This document shows positions 51,956-64,000 of a DNA stretch of 64,000 nt, in pieces. A program made the translations under genes and the position numbers. The notes below the pieces were generated by a model. The model worked only from the letters and a program-made list of their open reading frames with translations, did not search any database and was not told where the DNA came from. The stretch's first letter is position 1. Each line of letters begins with the position of its first letter. The stretch is from Pogostemon cablin (lineage: Eukaryota > Streptophyta > Magnoliopsida > Lamiales > Lamiaceae), in the NCBI GenBank assembly GCA_023678885.1, contig CM042998.1:623820-687819 (forward strand), read 5' to 3'.

Positions 51956-52125
51956 GAGTCTCTTGTGCGCCCGGGCACATAAATTTAGATCCATGCCCCT
52001 TTGTAATTATGTACCCCTTTACAATTTAAACTCCTAGCAATACATATGTTTAAATAGAATATGGAGGGGGAGGGTTGTGTTCACATGGGACACGGCGTGT
52101 CCCCGGGGGCGCAGGAGCTTTTGCC
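51956..52125 (+). repeat. Dispersed repeat, copy 2
   Basis: Same family and orientation as 8655-8827. It begins GAGTCTCTTGTGCGCCCGGG and ends in the shared 'aggagcttttgcc'. Confidence 0.65.
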
Positions 52126-53411
52126 ATAATTAAAAGACTAAAACTTGCATGCTCCAGGGACACTGTGCCTCAAATCTCGTATTTTTTTGAAAGATATACT
52201 CTTTAGTATTAATTGGTACACCCTTTAATATAAGAACGTGTACTCTTTATTTCCTTAAAAAAATGGTTAATTGCAAAAAAAAAACTCACGAACCTTATTC
52301 CTATTGCAAACTAATCATTACATTTGAAAATTTGCAAATTAATTCCACCTTTAAGCATTGTTACAAAATGCTCCCAATTTTCAAAAAATACCCCAACTTT
52401 TAGTCACAAGTTGGGTGCGTTTTGCAACAATGTTTAAAGGTGGGGATTAAGCTGCAATTTCTCAAAAGTGTGGATTAATTTGTAATAGGAGTAAAGATCG
52501 TGATTTTTCTTGCAATTAATCCAAAAAAATAAGTTTGTTAATCAAACATTTATAATATTTACATATCAACTAATTTTTCATTAAAAAAATTATACTCTTA
52601 TTAATTAAAGTGTATACCATTTACAACAAAATATTGTACCCTTACACACCTTCAATTGGGACACAAAAGACCAACTCTTATTAAAATATACTTATTATAT
52701 AAGTAAAATATGATTATTGATAATTAAATTATGACTTGAATTCCCTATTCCAATTTTTATTTTTCATTGGTATTTCATAATATAAAAATCTATATCCTAT
52801 CACTTACCATTAAACTTTTGAGCATGTGGCGTCAGTTTAGGCATTGATTGTAATATGTAATATGTATTTAAAGAATGAAATAAGAGATGAAACACATGTG
52901 TGGAATTAGTGATCCCATTTGGTTAATGTATGTTATAGAGAATTATATTAAAATATCTAAAATTATATTTTAATATATTATTTATCATTTTAGAAAAATA
53001 TACTTTATTTATTAAAAATGAATATTTTGATTATGTAATAGTTATACTTTAAAACGTTAGGTTTTTAAAAAAAAACCTTTGTTATACTGCATTATGCCAT
53101 GTCAATCAATTAATAAATTAATTTGCATTTATTAACAATATAATAACAAATCAAAATAAAATAAGCAGCATTTCCCTTATTGGTATAAATCAACAACAAT
53201 ATATTAACTCTCCTTTCCCAGAATAGAAAAAAGAAGAACTCTTCTAAGTTTCTAACAACTTCATCCGACATAACTCGTAAATGCACTAAAATCTCTGTTG
53301 TTTTCGATGCAGCTTCTAAATTCTAATAACTCTGATACACCAATCTCCATTTATTCAATACTCTATAGCCTTCTATATATATGATCCAATCACACAGTTG
53401 AATCCATCACA
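52126..53411. promoter_or_regulatory. Upstream region of the GDSL pseudogene
   Basis: AT-rich. Immediately after the repeat, 52140-52270 looks like a second repeat family also seen at 59760-60000 (phrases 'gatatactctttagtatt', 'acttgcatg'). A TATA-like run (tatatatat, 53374-53382) lies 30-38 bp before ATG 53412. Confidence 0.45.
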
Positions 53412-55082
53412 ATGGCTAGCTTATTCATGTACTCTTCTTCTCAACTTCTTACCCTAATTCTTCTTGCATTAGCTTCAATTATGGCTAGTCGAGTTGAGTG
53501 GCGAGCTTTCTTCGTGTTTGGGGACTCACTCGTCGACAATGGCAACAACAATTACCTTTTCACGAGTGCACGAGCCGATGCACCTCCTTATGGAGTTGAT
53601 TACCCGACACATCGTCCCACCGGCCGTTTCTCCAATGGCCTTAACATTCCGGATATCATTAGTATGTTTAATCTGCATTAGTTATATGTATCAAATTACC
53701 TCTATAATTTGTGAATATATTTTTATTTTATTTAGAGTAATTTTATAGGTGAGGAGCTTGGAATGGAGCCCACAATACCTTACTTGAGCCCATATCTCAA
53801 AGGGGAGAAACTTCTTGTTGGAGCTAACTTTGCTTCTGCTGGCGTTGGAATTCTCAATGACACTGGAATTCAGTTTGTAAGAAAAAGATTAACTTCTCTT
53901 TTTTTTTTCTCTCTCTTTTTAGGTGTTACATCAAGTAAATATATAAGCTACACAATTAGCAGTTTGTTTAAGATCAAGCATACCAATGTAGAATGGTGAC
54001 TTGATTGCATGCATGCATAGATTTGAAATGTATACTAATGTATGTAGTACTATAGTGAAATAATTTATAGTATCCTCAAACTTAAATCTTGAATCCACCA
54101 CTACAATATTGTATACTTCCTCCATACAGGTAATTATTTAGGTTTTGCATGTGATTAAATAATATTATTATTTTATATATACTATAAAGTGAGTAGTTGT
54201 ATTAAGTGGTTGGTCATCTGTAGATCTTTTTGCTAAAAAAGGAAAAATTGATACATTTAGAACGGAGACCAAAATGACAAAATGAATATCTTATCCGTGA
54301 ATGAATGGAGTATAAAACTTACATAGCCTTACACTATCATGTGTGTTGAAATAAATTGCAAGAGGTATACTTGGAGCATTTTCTAATTTTCCTTAGCAAA
54401 TCTTTAAGACATATTTTCCCAAATCAAGCAAAAGCATTGAATTGTAACTTTTATTGCCAGTCGTACTTTCTTGAACTAAAGTAGTCAGTGTAATGTCTTG
54501 ATATTTAAAGTTATATGCATTTAATTCTTTAGAAACTACGTACATCCTTTCGAATCATATTTTATTTTAAAGTTAACATAGCTAGTATCTATTTATATAC
54601 GGTCAAATTACTTATCAAATGAGGTCATAAATATACACAATATTCTATATCAATTTTGCAAACTGAAATATTATGGTTGCATTAATGTTAATATGGTGTT
54701 ATATGCAGTTTAATATAATTCGAATTGGAAAACAACTGGAATACTTTCAGCATTAGCAATATCAAACACGTGTCACCAATCTAATTGGCGCACAGCAAAC
54801 AGCATCACTGGTCAACCAAGCCCTTGTGCTCATCACTCTTGGGGGAAATGATTTTGTCAAACATTTTATGGTGTTGTTATCGTGTCGTCAGGATTCGTGA
54901 CGTCGAAGATTGCGTGTTGCGGATGTGCACGCCGTTGGTGTCCGAATAGAGATGTTTATGCATTTTGGGACGCGTTTCATCCCTCGGAAAAGGCCAATAG
55001 AATTATAGTGCAACGAATCTTGACTGGGGATTACAACTACATGAACCTTAGCACTATTTTAGCAATGGACCTAGAACTGTGA
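53412..55082 (+). pseudogene. GDSL esterase/lipase, broken copy
   Basis: SGNH-hydrolase family, secreted in plants. Exon 1 (53412-53661) encodes a signal peptide and block I FFVFGDSLVDNGNNNYL with the nucleophile Ser. Exon 2 (53749-53876) encodes EPTIPYLSPYLKGEKLLVGA and ANFASAGVGIL. Exon 3 starts at 54709. It carries an in-frame TAG at 54754-54756 and then still reads the conserved QTASLVNQALVLITLGGNDF. Near 54890 the sequence jumps directly to the C-terminal part (GFVTSKIACCG; CPNRDVYAFWDAFHPSEKAN), which has the catalytic Asp-His but is in another frame. Roughly the middle third of a usual GDSL protein and the introns between are missing. Two independent lesions make this a pseudogene of the gene at 62471. 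Confidence 0.85.
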
Positions 55083-56818
55083 TCCATCAATTTCCAATCC
55101 ATTACGTATTTTTATTTCAAGTTGTTGTTGGGATTATATGTATCAATTTATTTTGTGAGGGTTATTGTTATTATGTTTTGAGTTAGTCTCTCGTGAATTA
55201 ATTAGTGTTTTATTTATGAATTAAAAGACAATTATACTCCTTAAACTAGAGATAGCTAGAGATGGCTACGAATTTGGCTTGCCCTCTTCATCAGAATTAT
55301 AATTTCAAACTAGGGACCCACCCTGCCCTTATGCTTTTGTCCCAAGATCACCGGTTTTGATTCCTTGTGTCTTGGTGTAATTAATTTCCTAAGTCATATT
55401 GTCATGTATGAGAGATAGAGAGACAAAAAACTATATCATAATAATTAAAAAAAAGTATAACCCTAGAGTAATTATTGGATTTACTTCACATCTTACCTAT
55501 CTATTATACAATTAGTGGCGATACACAAAGAATCTTATATGAAAGACGTACGACTTATTTCAATTACCAGTATCATTACTATTTTACCTTTTAAATGGAT
55601 GTCATGAGTCAAAATTGCTTTCTAATAAATTAATATCATGTTGAGTTTAATAGTTAGTTATTGATCAGTAGGTTTTCACGATAAATATCGATGAAACAAA
55701 ACTTGGATCAGGAATCCGAACCGCTTGACCGGTGATCCGTTCAGCAGTTTTTATTAAAAAAAATAATAATAATATGTTTTTATATATCTAAAACCCTCAT
55801 TAATATTATTATTGATTAATGAATCAATTAATTAAAGTTACATCATAGAATTATCAATTAATAGATTTGGGCCTTTGCAATTATCTACAAGCAAATTCTA
55901 TTAACAGTCTTACTAACAGTAACATGAATAAATAAAGTAGTGGGCCTAATCCCACCTAAGTTTTCAGGCCTTTTAGTTCAGCCCATTGTATAAACCTATC
56001 TTTGGCAAAAGTAAATTAATACTCAATTGTACTTTGGAGTAGGGAGTCAAAGTTGGAGGGAATGTAACTTGTTAAAATTGAGCTGCTAATGAACTCAGAT
56101 GATAATGGATAAATAAATAAATTATAGCAATAAATTAAGTTCATATAATATGAAACATTTTTCAATCACTTTAACTGCCTCTAATTATTCAGCTTTTGAA
56201 TTATGGCCTGCGCAGTTAAATAAGATTTTCATAAATACCAACTAATCTTTTTGACCAAATGAATTAGGCCATAATTGTTGTAGCTAAAATCCTTAATTTG
56301 TTCATTAATTTCTGAGTATTAGTCTGTGTTTGCTTGATGGGTTTTAAATAAAGGATTGGTATGAGAGTGTCATTCTTTTCTCCATTCACTAAAAAAAATT
56401 CACCCGGCAAATATTATGTTGGTAAATATTTTAATTTTATTATTAAATTGAATTATCAGCTGTAATAAAATAAAATAAATAAAATACATGGGTCAAAATA
56501 TATAGTATATTAATTTAAAGGTCACACTCTTATGATACCTATATGTATTAAAGACGAGTGAATGTATTATTAAAATATGATTATTATTATATATGTAAAA
56601 TATGAATATTGAATAGTAAAAACTTAAAGTATAATTTATTGAAATATGATGAAAGATGAATTAAAATATGATTGTAGGGTATTATATTATGATTTGCTAC
56701 TCAATAATCACGATTTAATAAATTATACTATAACACCTTATAATTAACCATGATTCAATACATCATTCATCGTACATAAGAAATTAATTTAACACTTTAA
56801 CTACCCAATAATCATATA
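55083..56818. other. AT-rich intergenic
   Basis: Pseudogene 3' flank and AT-rich DNA; no gene or defined repeat recognised. Confidence 0.5.
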
Positions 56819-58416
56819 CTAGTACAAAGTCCGTGCATTGCAAGGGATAACATTTTAAATAATATAAGATAATCTATTACTATAATTATAAGAAAATTTT
56901 TATGATCTCAATTAATATAATAAAATAAATTACTTCTCATTCTCATAATTTTTAAATTAAAGTATATTATGATATTATTATTTAAGTTTTTTTAATGGAT
57001 TTATAAATTCAATAAATCAATGGATTTCAAATCATGGATTTGTTTTGAATTTTTTTAGTCGTTTATTAATGAGTTTCAAATTCTTACTCAACCCGTGTCA
57101 TTTGAAATTCTTCCGTTTTGTAATTGATATATTAATATATAATAAAATAGTATAATAAAGTAAATAAATTAATTAAAATTATTTATTTTATTTTTTAAAA
57201 AATTTTAAATCTTACCACCCGACTCGGATCCTCTCAATTTAAGGAATCATTCAATTTCCTGCATTTCCTAAAATCTGTACCGATCATTAAATCTAACGAT
57301 TATTATAAAGCCACCTCATCCCTCTATCAAATTAAAATTTTAATTCTTTTTAAATTTTCTATATATTTTTTTAAACATTAATTAAAAATTATAGTTCATA
57401 ATTTGCCACATCATCAAATTTAACTTTAATTAATCTTAAATTTCTATATGCTCATCCTCTTTTTTATAATAATTTTTTTTAATTAATTAATGATAATTAT
57501 AGTTATACACTTGGAATTAACATTAAACCCTAAATATAAATATTATACCTTATGGAAAAAAAAAACACGTGGTTAAAGTTACAATTATACTCTTAAAATT
57601 AACACTAAACTCTAAAGATAAATATTAAATCCTAATGAAAAATAAATTATAAACCACAATATAAAATTACAATTTTATTTTTTAAAATTAACATTAAACC
57701 TTAAAAATAAATATTAATCCCTAGGGGAAAAATAAACATAAACCATAACCATAAAGTTTCAGTTAAAATAGGTCATGAACTAAAATATTATATATAATAC
57801 TAAAATTGAAATTAATAATAATAAATGATAAAAAAAATAGTAACAAAAAAATGAACTAAACAGGAAAAAAACAGAAGAAAAAAAAAAGCCGATCTTAAAT
57901 TTAAGAGTAAATATTGATAATGGTTAATGATTCTAAAAAAATATAACATGAAAAATTGGGAGGGTGCCATTCTTATTGAAGATTATTAATAATTGCAAAA
58001 AAAAAATTCTTAAAAGAAAAAAGTTAAATTCATAGATCATAAATACTAAATAATAAATTAATAATGCTAAAAAATTAAAGATTCGAAAAAAATAACAACT
58101 TCATAAATAATAAATAATATCAATTCATAAATAATTGTATGAATTAGAGAAAGGTGGGACAAAGTCAAATTATATTAATTAGTAAAAACTATACATGGAA
58201 AGTCAAATTTATTAATCATTAATTATAATTAATCAAAATATAACGGAAAGTGTGGGATAAAAAGAGGAAGTTGAGACAAAAAGAGAAAAGAAAGAAATAA
58301 AAATATAAAAAAAAAATAATAAAAAAATTGTGTGAATGACATGTTAGGCGTCAGCATGGAAGCTTTTGAGGATGCCACATCATCATCTCAAAAACTTTCC
58401 AATATTATTATAAAGA
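56819..58416 (-). mobile_element. Probable non-autonomous Helitron
   Basis: On the minus strand it starts TCTTTATAATAATATTGG at 58416 (after host A) and ends ..TTTGTACTAG at 56819 (before host T), with a GC-richer palindrome-like CCTTGCAATGCACGG just inside the 3' end. That end closely resembles the 3' end of the element at 19006-20278. The body is AT-rich and non-coding. The 5' boundary is less certain. Confidence 0.5.
57510..57740. repeat. About 86-bp tandem repeat inside the Helitron-like element
   Basis: Three diverged units beginning near 57513, 57597 and 57685, each with 'aattaacattaaacc.taaa' followed by 'ataaatatta'. Non-coding. Confidence 0.6.
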
Positions 58417-59739
58417 TCTATATACTAATAATCATATTTTAATAATGGATCGAACTGTCTTATAATAAAAAATTTTTTAATTTAAAAATATTATCTTCAC
58501 TTAACATACATATAACAAACTTTTTTAAGTATTTATTATCTTGAAAGATTGCTTTTCAAAAAATCAATAAAGTGATTATTATAGTTTTATTATTTATGAA
58601 ATTTAATTCAAACAAAGGTTAAAGTTTAAACGATCGATTATACCCTTGCGATTGAAGGATTCTTGAAATTTCCTAACTTGTAGGCTTTAAAGAATGTATT
58701 GCCAGAATTGGACCACAAAAAGTCAAATCTTAGGCAAATTATGTCCTCTAATCCACATATATATTAACTTTGAGGAGACCATTCAAGGTTGTTGTAATCC
58801 ATGTGCATGCATTATGTATATATTTCCATGTGATAGTAGTTGAGTTTTAAGCACTTTTGCCCAATGGAATTACAGACTCCTGTCCACATCACACTTCAAA
58901 TAAACCCACCTTCTTTTATTGCAAAATTTTAAGAAAATCTTTTTTAACCCAACAACTTCACTCCACAAAGGTCTAATATTTTTAACAGTTTACTCCATAA
59001 AACAGGGTTTTAATTTGAGCATTGGGCCAAATATGGAGAATGCTTGTGTGAATCTCATATTGCTAGAATATACAGATTATAGACAAATTCTTACATAAAT
59101 TAAAAAGATTCTTCAAAAATAAAAATTGTAAGAGCATGAGAATGATCAATTATCAATGTATTGTAAAAATTAAATTGAAGGGAGTTGTGAGGAGATATTT
59201 ATTTAATTACTTTAAAGATTAACTGCATGTTTCCAATGTTAACAATGCTCCAATAATTAACACCTCGAATCCTCTGTATTTATACACTTCAAAATATTTT
59301 AATTTAAATAGTCCAAAAAAAATTATCTTTCTATATATACTTAAAAAAATTTCATAATTTTGTGTTTGACGGTTGAAGGAAAAAAAATTGTGCTGACTTA
59401 GAAAACTTCCTATGGCTTTTGAGTTCAATGACCACCGAACACCATACTAAAAAATTTAGACAGCAGAAATTAGAATGGTCTATTTTGGAGTGTATTTAGA
59501 AAAACGAGAACAAAATGGATGTATTTGACATTTGGGGGTGCATATAAGCAATTTAGTGGTGTTTATAATGTAACCCAAAATAAATTTCTATTAAAATAAG
59601 AGAACTAATTAAAGACATATTTCTATACGGAAAAACTAGCTTAAACGGCCTATACATTGTCGAGTAGATATTTCCTATGCAATCATATTTTTAAGGGAAA
59701 TAAAAAATAAAAAAATCAATAGAATTATATTTTAGTAGG
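58417..59739. other. AT-rich intergenic
   Basis: No gene or defined repeat seen. Confidence 0.5.
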
Positions 59740-60010
59740 AATGGTCTCTTGTATGTTCGGGTGCACAAGGCGTTTAAGAGTGCGACATTTTATTCTAAAA
59801 GATATACACTTTAATTCGTAAGGGCATTATTTCTTTAATGAAATAGTCGTTGAAATATGAATGATATTTATGTTTGAGTAAGAAAAGTTTTTTTTTTTTT
59901 CAAAAAATTAAGGATATATATATTTATTAAAGGGTATGACATTTAATACTAAAAGGTGCAACTTTTTAAAACTGTCGGATATGGGGACATGCAAGTTTTA
60001 TCCATTTTAG
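59740..60010. repeat. Dispersed repeat related to 52140-52270 and 63885
   Basis: Begins GGTCTCTTGTATGTTCGGGTGCACAAGG-like text and ends with 'gcaagttttatcc', which also occurs at 63921-63933. The interior shares 'aaaagatatacactttaat' style phrases with 52180-52250. Confidence 0.45.
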
Positions 60011-60079
60011 TAAGGGCAAAAACTTGTGTGAGAGACTATTCACAAAATAAATTCTGTAAAATGGATAAAAAATGATAAT

Positions 60080-60725
60080 CTTTCTTGTGATACTTGAACA
60101 AATGTTTGATGAAGAACACTCAAGAACTTGCACTCACTTAAATGTTTGATCTCTCATGTTTCACACACGAATTAATTGACAAGATGAAGAATGAAATGAA
60201 AGAAATCAACACAAAGATATATAGTGGTTCGGCATAAGCCTACATCCACTTTCCTAAGAGAAGAATTCACTAAACAATGAAGATGATGGCTACAAGATTA
60301 CAAGCACACCTGAAAACCCTAATTCTAAAGCTTATTTCTTCTAAACTGATGTGTGCAGATTGTGTGATGAAGATGACTTACTTATCAGCTGATAGTTCCT
60401 TCAACTTATATATATATATGTGTTCAATGTCTAGATTCTTTTCCATCCAATCAAAACGCATGCACATTAATCAGTTGCAACCAACTGATGGATCAGTTGC
60501 AACTGCCTGATCTTTCCACTCTCAGCTGATGCTTCCAACTGCTTCTTCCTCCAACTGATCACCTTGCCTTTCAATAGTTTATCAATCCATCTACACCCTT
60601 AAACTACCAACGCACAAGCTCCACGTGACATGTTCTTAGTTCTCACTCAACACACACTTGTTCATGCAGTACATACACATGCATGCAGCATACACACATG
60701 CATGGTCTATACCCTCACAATCTTA
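60080..60725. mobile_element. Possible solo LTR or retroelement fragment
   Basis: Starts near TGTGATACTTGAAC and ends near CCCTCACA, a TG..CA frame typical of LTRs. It contains 'gtggttcggcataagcctac' at about 60224-60243, a phrase I associate with plant retroelements, and a cluster of CAACTGAT/ATCAGTTG motifs at 60470-60560. No clean target duplication was found; class uncertain. Confidence 0.35.
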
Positions 60726-61478
60726 ATGAAAAATGATAATGATATTATAAATTATTTTATTAATAAATTATAATATAAAAAAAAAGCGTAAGAAGTTCAA
60801 AAGGTCTCCCACTAATACCTTTTTTCCTTAATTCCTTGATGACAGAATATGCAATGCACTAATTTTTCCTTAATTGAAAGAGGAATTAAAACTTAATACA
60901 AAGTCAAAGTACTATTGTTGAGTGAATATTTAGTGCAATTAATTAATTAAGTGTTCAGGTTAAGAAATTATTCAGCATTTTCAAATAGAAATTTTATCTC
61001 AAGGAAATCATTATTATTTTCCACAATTAAGATCTATGAATAATATTCACTTTCCAAAAGAAGTAGTAGATGGAATCAATTCCCTTAATTCTTACCACGC
61101 TTTTTTCTTATTTAACACAGACAAACAAGAAAAAAGGATTGCATTAAATAGGAAGGAAAAAGCCTATAATTAATCTAGACCAAATTAATCGATATATACG
61201 TTCCAAATATTTATATTCCATCATAAATTTAACTAAATTTACCATTTGCATTAGATCTAGGGTAAAACAGGTGCAATTTACAGGTTAAATTATGCAGTGA
61301 ATAGCTATTTTATTTACTTTTTAATTTATTTATATAATTTTAATGATGAATAATTAATTAAAATTTTTTTTTAATGATTTACATCGTTCGGATGCATAGA
61401 TATTAATTACTGCATCCATATATTGTTATTATTATTATTATTTAATTATGTATATTTATACTTAATAGATTTGCAATA
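60726..61478. other. AT-rich intergenic
   Basis: No gene or defined repeat seen. Confidence 0.5.
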
Positions 61479-61702
61479 CTCCATCCGTACCTAGGTAAGA
61501 GTCTCATTTTACCATTTTGATTGTCCCACCCAAAGGATCCATTTCCTTTTTCGAACACATGAGACCCACACACACCCACTAATACAATTAAAACATGGGG
61601 AACACACACCCACTAATACAACTACAACTACATATTAAATAATAATACTTCTTAATTCATGTGCTCAAAAACAAATGAGACTCTTACCGAGGGACGGAGA
61701 GA
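61479..61702. mobile_element. Stowaway-like MITE
   Basis: 224 bp with inverted ends CTCCATCCGTACCTAGGTAA / TACCGAGGGACGGAGAG plus the longer inverted GAGTCTCATTT / AAATGAGACTC. Typical interior with 'cacccactaatacaattaa'. Confidence 0.75.
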
Positions 61703-62470
61703 ATATCTAATTAGTGGACAGTGGTGGAGCTAAATAGTAAAGGGTACCGCTGGAACTCAAAAGTAATTTTTTAATTATTTTATAATAAAAAATATATAAA
61801 TTATTTTGTATTTTCAAATTATTAATAATTTTTGTACAAATATTTATTTGAATTTGAAATTCGGGACGAAGAGAGTATAACAATTAGTTTTTCAAATATT
61901 ACACACCTTTTACAAATATATATAAGAGCAAAAATTTATGTAAAGCCGTTTCAAGAAATAAATTTCATAAAATAGATAAAAATTGATAACATTTAATAAA
62001 ACATTAGATTATATAAGAATGATAATTGTTAAAGTGAATCATGATAAATTAAAAGTGATTATAACATTTTAATAAGTGATAACTAATTAAAGAACTAAAA
62101 ACTATACTATTGTGAAATGGTGATATACAAGTTTTGATCTTCCAAATATTATCATTGCACCTCACTATACACTATACTAGTATGGATAGAATGGCAGCAA
62201 ATGATTGAAGTCATCAATAATTTTATGAAACAACTGTCTAAATTTAATACTACCTACATAGCTGATTTTTTAGGCACCTTTATATCATTATTATTATTTT
62301 AATTTCTTAACTTCATTTCTTGTCCTTAACTACTTATTGCATAACCCCATTACATATAACTTCATGCATATAAAATCCCCATCAACCCCCTCACCATTTT
62401 TCATCCCAGAGAATAAACTATTCTTATTTCCCAGAAATAAAACAGCAGATCAAATTTCGTAATTTCTCAA
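61703..62470. promoter_or_regulatory. Upstream region of the GDSL gene, with TATA box
   Basis: TATAAAA at 62369-62375, about 100 bp before ATG 62471, followed by a pyrimidine-rich leader. Further upstream AT-rich sequence shows no gene. Confidence 0.5.
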
Positions 62471-64000
62471 ATGGCAAGAATTTCTGCTGTTTTTCTAATG
62501 ATGATTGTGGAGTTGGCTAATCTGGCCATTGGTTCAGAAGCTAAGGCATTCTTCGTGTTCGGCGACTCACTCGTGGATAACGGCAACAACAACTACTTGG
62601 CCACCACCGCTAGGGCGGATGCTCCGCCCTATGGAATCGACTACCCCACGCGCCGCCCCACCGGCCGTTTTTCCAATGGCCTCAACATTCCTGATATTAT
62701 CAGTAATTTTTGTTTTTTTCCTCTTAATTAATTTTGCTCTATTAAATTTTTTTCTACTTTCCACTCGAGAAAAGATTGAAATCATTTAATTTAATCGGGT
62801 GAAACATTGGCATGCAATGCATGTAAGCTAGACTTTTCTTATGCGTCAATTACGTTTCTGCCCTCAGTCTTCAATTGACTGTTCTAACTTAATTATATCC
62901 TATCATCTAACACAGTATCATATACACATCTCTAACTATTCGAATTAATTCTTAGACAATGTCTTCAATTAACATCTTACCAGAATCATGACCGACTATA
63001 TAATTCCACGTAAAGTATATGAATTAATCTTGAACATTGTTAGTATCAAGTTAATTAGCTTCTGCATTATAATTTATTACGACTTGCATGGATAATCTCT
63101 TTCTGTGAAGTGGTTGGAAAAATGAGTTTTGCTAAAAATAAATGAAATAGGTGAATCCATGGGTTGGGAAGCGACATTGCCATACCTTAGCCCAAAGCTG
63201 AATGGACAAAAATTACTAGTTGGTGCCAACTTTGCTTCTGCTGGAGTTGGAGTACTTAATGACACAGGAATCCAATTTGTAAGTTGAAATTTTCACCTTT
63301 GTTTGTTTTTATACGTAAATGCTGTTATTTTATAAGTATAAAAAATAAGAATAAAGTATTTCAATTGTTTTAGGTGGATGGTATTTCTATAAATGTATTG
63401 AAACAAATTGTGTCGAATCTATTACTATTACAGAAATGACAAAACTTTTATGACACGAATCAAAATGAAAAAATTGAAACTTTTGTAGGAGGAGGAAGTA
63501 TTTTCTTTTAATCCACACACCTAAATATTTTGGACTTATATTCAATTAATATATATGTACCACCAATCACCAGAATAAGATTACATTCACACGTTTATAC
63601 TCCCTCCGTCCCACAACAAGGAGTGCATTTTATGATTTTCGTTTGTCCCAACACAAAAGGTGCATTTCTCTTTTTAGTAAAAGGGACTCACACAAAACAA
63701 TTAATATATCTCCATCGAATCCACACACCATACTAATACACCTATCAAGTATACATTAAAATATTATTTCTCTCAATTAAACTACCCCCAACTACCTATT
63801 AAATATTATATCCCTTGATCTATGTGCAAAAAAGTTTCACCACTCTTGTTGGGACGAAGGGTGTAATAAATAGAGTATTTTTATGAGTTGGTCTCTTTAT
63901 GGGTCCGGACGCACAAAACGCAAGTTTTATCCTATTTTCAAATCACAAACATAAACTAAACTAAAGAATAATAATATATACAAAAAAAGCAATATTGAAT
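62471..64000 (+). CDS. GDSL esterase/lipase (5' part, runs off right edge)
   Basis: Secreted SGNH hydrolase; members act on lipids or cutin-like polyesters, but the substrate cannot be told. Exon 1 is 62471-62702: a signal peptide of about 24 residues (ISAVFLMMIVELANLAIGSE), then block I FFVFGDSLVDNGNNNYLATT with the catalytic Ser and RPTGRFSNGLNIPDII. Exon 2 is 63151-63278: GESMGWEATLPYLSPKLNGQ, KLLVGANFASAGVGVLNDTG. The phases (1, then 0) and exon ends match the pseudogene at 53412, so the two are tandem duplicates about 9 kb apart. Blocks III and V lie beyond the window. Intron 2 is at least 722 bp and holds a MITE. No lesion in the visible part. Confidence 0.92.
63600..63863. mobile_element. 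Stowaway-like MITE in GDSL intron 2
   Basis: 264 bp, ends CTCCCTCCGTCCCACAACAA / TTGTTGGGACGAAGGGTG, flanked by TA. Clear inverted ends suggest a fairly recent insertion. Confidence 0.8.
63885..63940. repeat. Fragment of the dispersed repeat
   Basis: GGTCTCTTTATGGGTCCGGA and 'gcaagttttatcc' match the ends of the 59740-60010 repeat, with most of the interior missing. Confidence 0.4.

Overview
This is nuclear DNA of a flowering plant: AT-rich, intron-rich genes with GT-AG introns, typical plant gene families, and many Stowaway-type MITEs and Helitron-like elements. Gene content fits a dicot, perhaps an asterid, but the species cannot be named from the sequence. Gene models were built by reading splice sites by eye and checking that reading phase closes across every junction. 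Where phase does not close, this is stated.

Layout. 1-7486 (minus): the first 17 exons of a BIG5-type ARF guanine-nucleotide exchange factor that continues off the left edge. 8924-13874 (minus): a complete 16-exon CYP97A carotenoid beta-ring hydroxylase (LUT5 type). 15067-17203 (plus): a PBL-type receptor-like cytoplasmic kinase that has lost several catalytic residues. 17774-21611 (minus): an unrecognised Ser/Gly/Asn-rich protein gene with a Helitron in one intron. 22670-25475 (plus): a plastid-type membrane protein resembling DUF948 proteins. 26372-28739 (minus): a SPARK-domain receptor-like kinase. 32169-34605 (plus): violaxanthin de-epoxidase (VDE). 38103-38869 (plus): a RIN4/NOI-like gene with an in-frame stop. 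40726-44535 (minus): the U11/U12 snRNP 48K protein of the minor spliceosome. 45005-45495: a decayed LRR fragment. 53412-55082 (plus): a GDSL lipase pseudogene. 62471-64000 (plus): its intact-looking tandem relative, cut by the right edge. The stretch 44.6-62.4 kb is repeat-rich and holds no intact gene.

Shared themes. CYP97A (makes xanthophylls) and VDE (converts violaxanthin to zeaxanthin in strong light) belong to the same pigment pathway and lie about 18 kb apart. The PBL-type pseudokinase, the RIN4-like protein, the SPARK kinase, BIG5 and the LRR fragment belong to families tied to immunity or symbiosis, but no operon-like logic is expected and none is claimed. The most interesting signals are the predicted pseudokinase, the RIN4-like gene that stops before its Cys-rich tail, the Helitron-bearing unknown gene with a splice phase that does not close, and a near-perfect 101-bp hairpin at 48917-49132.
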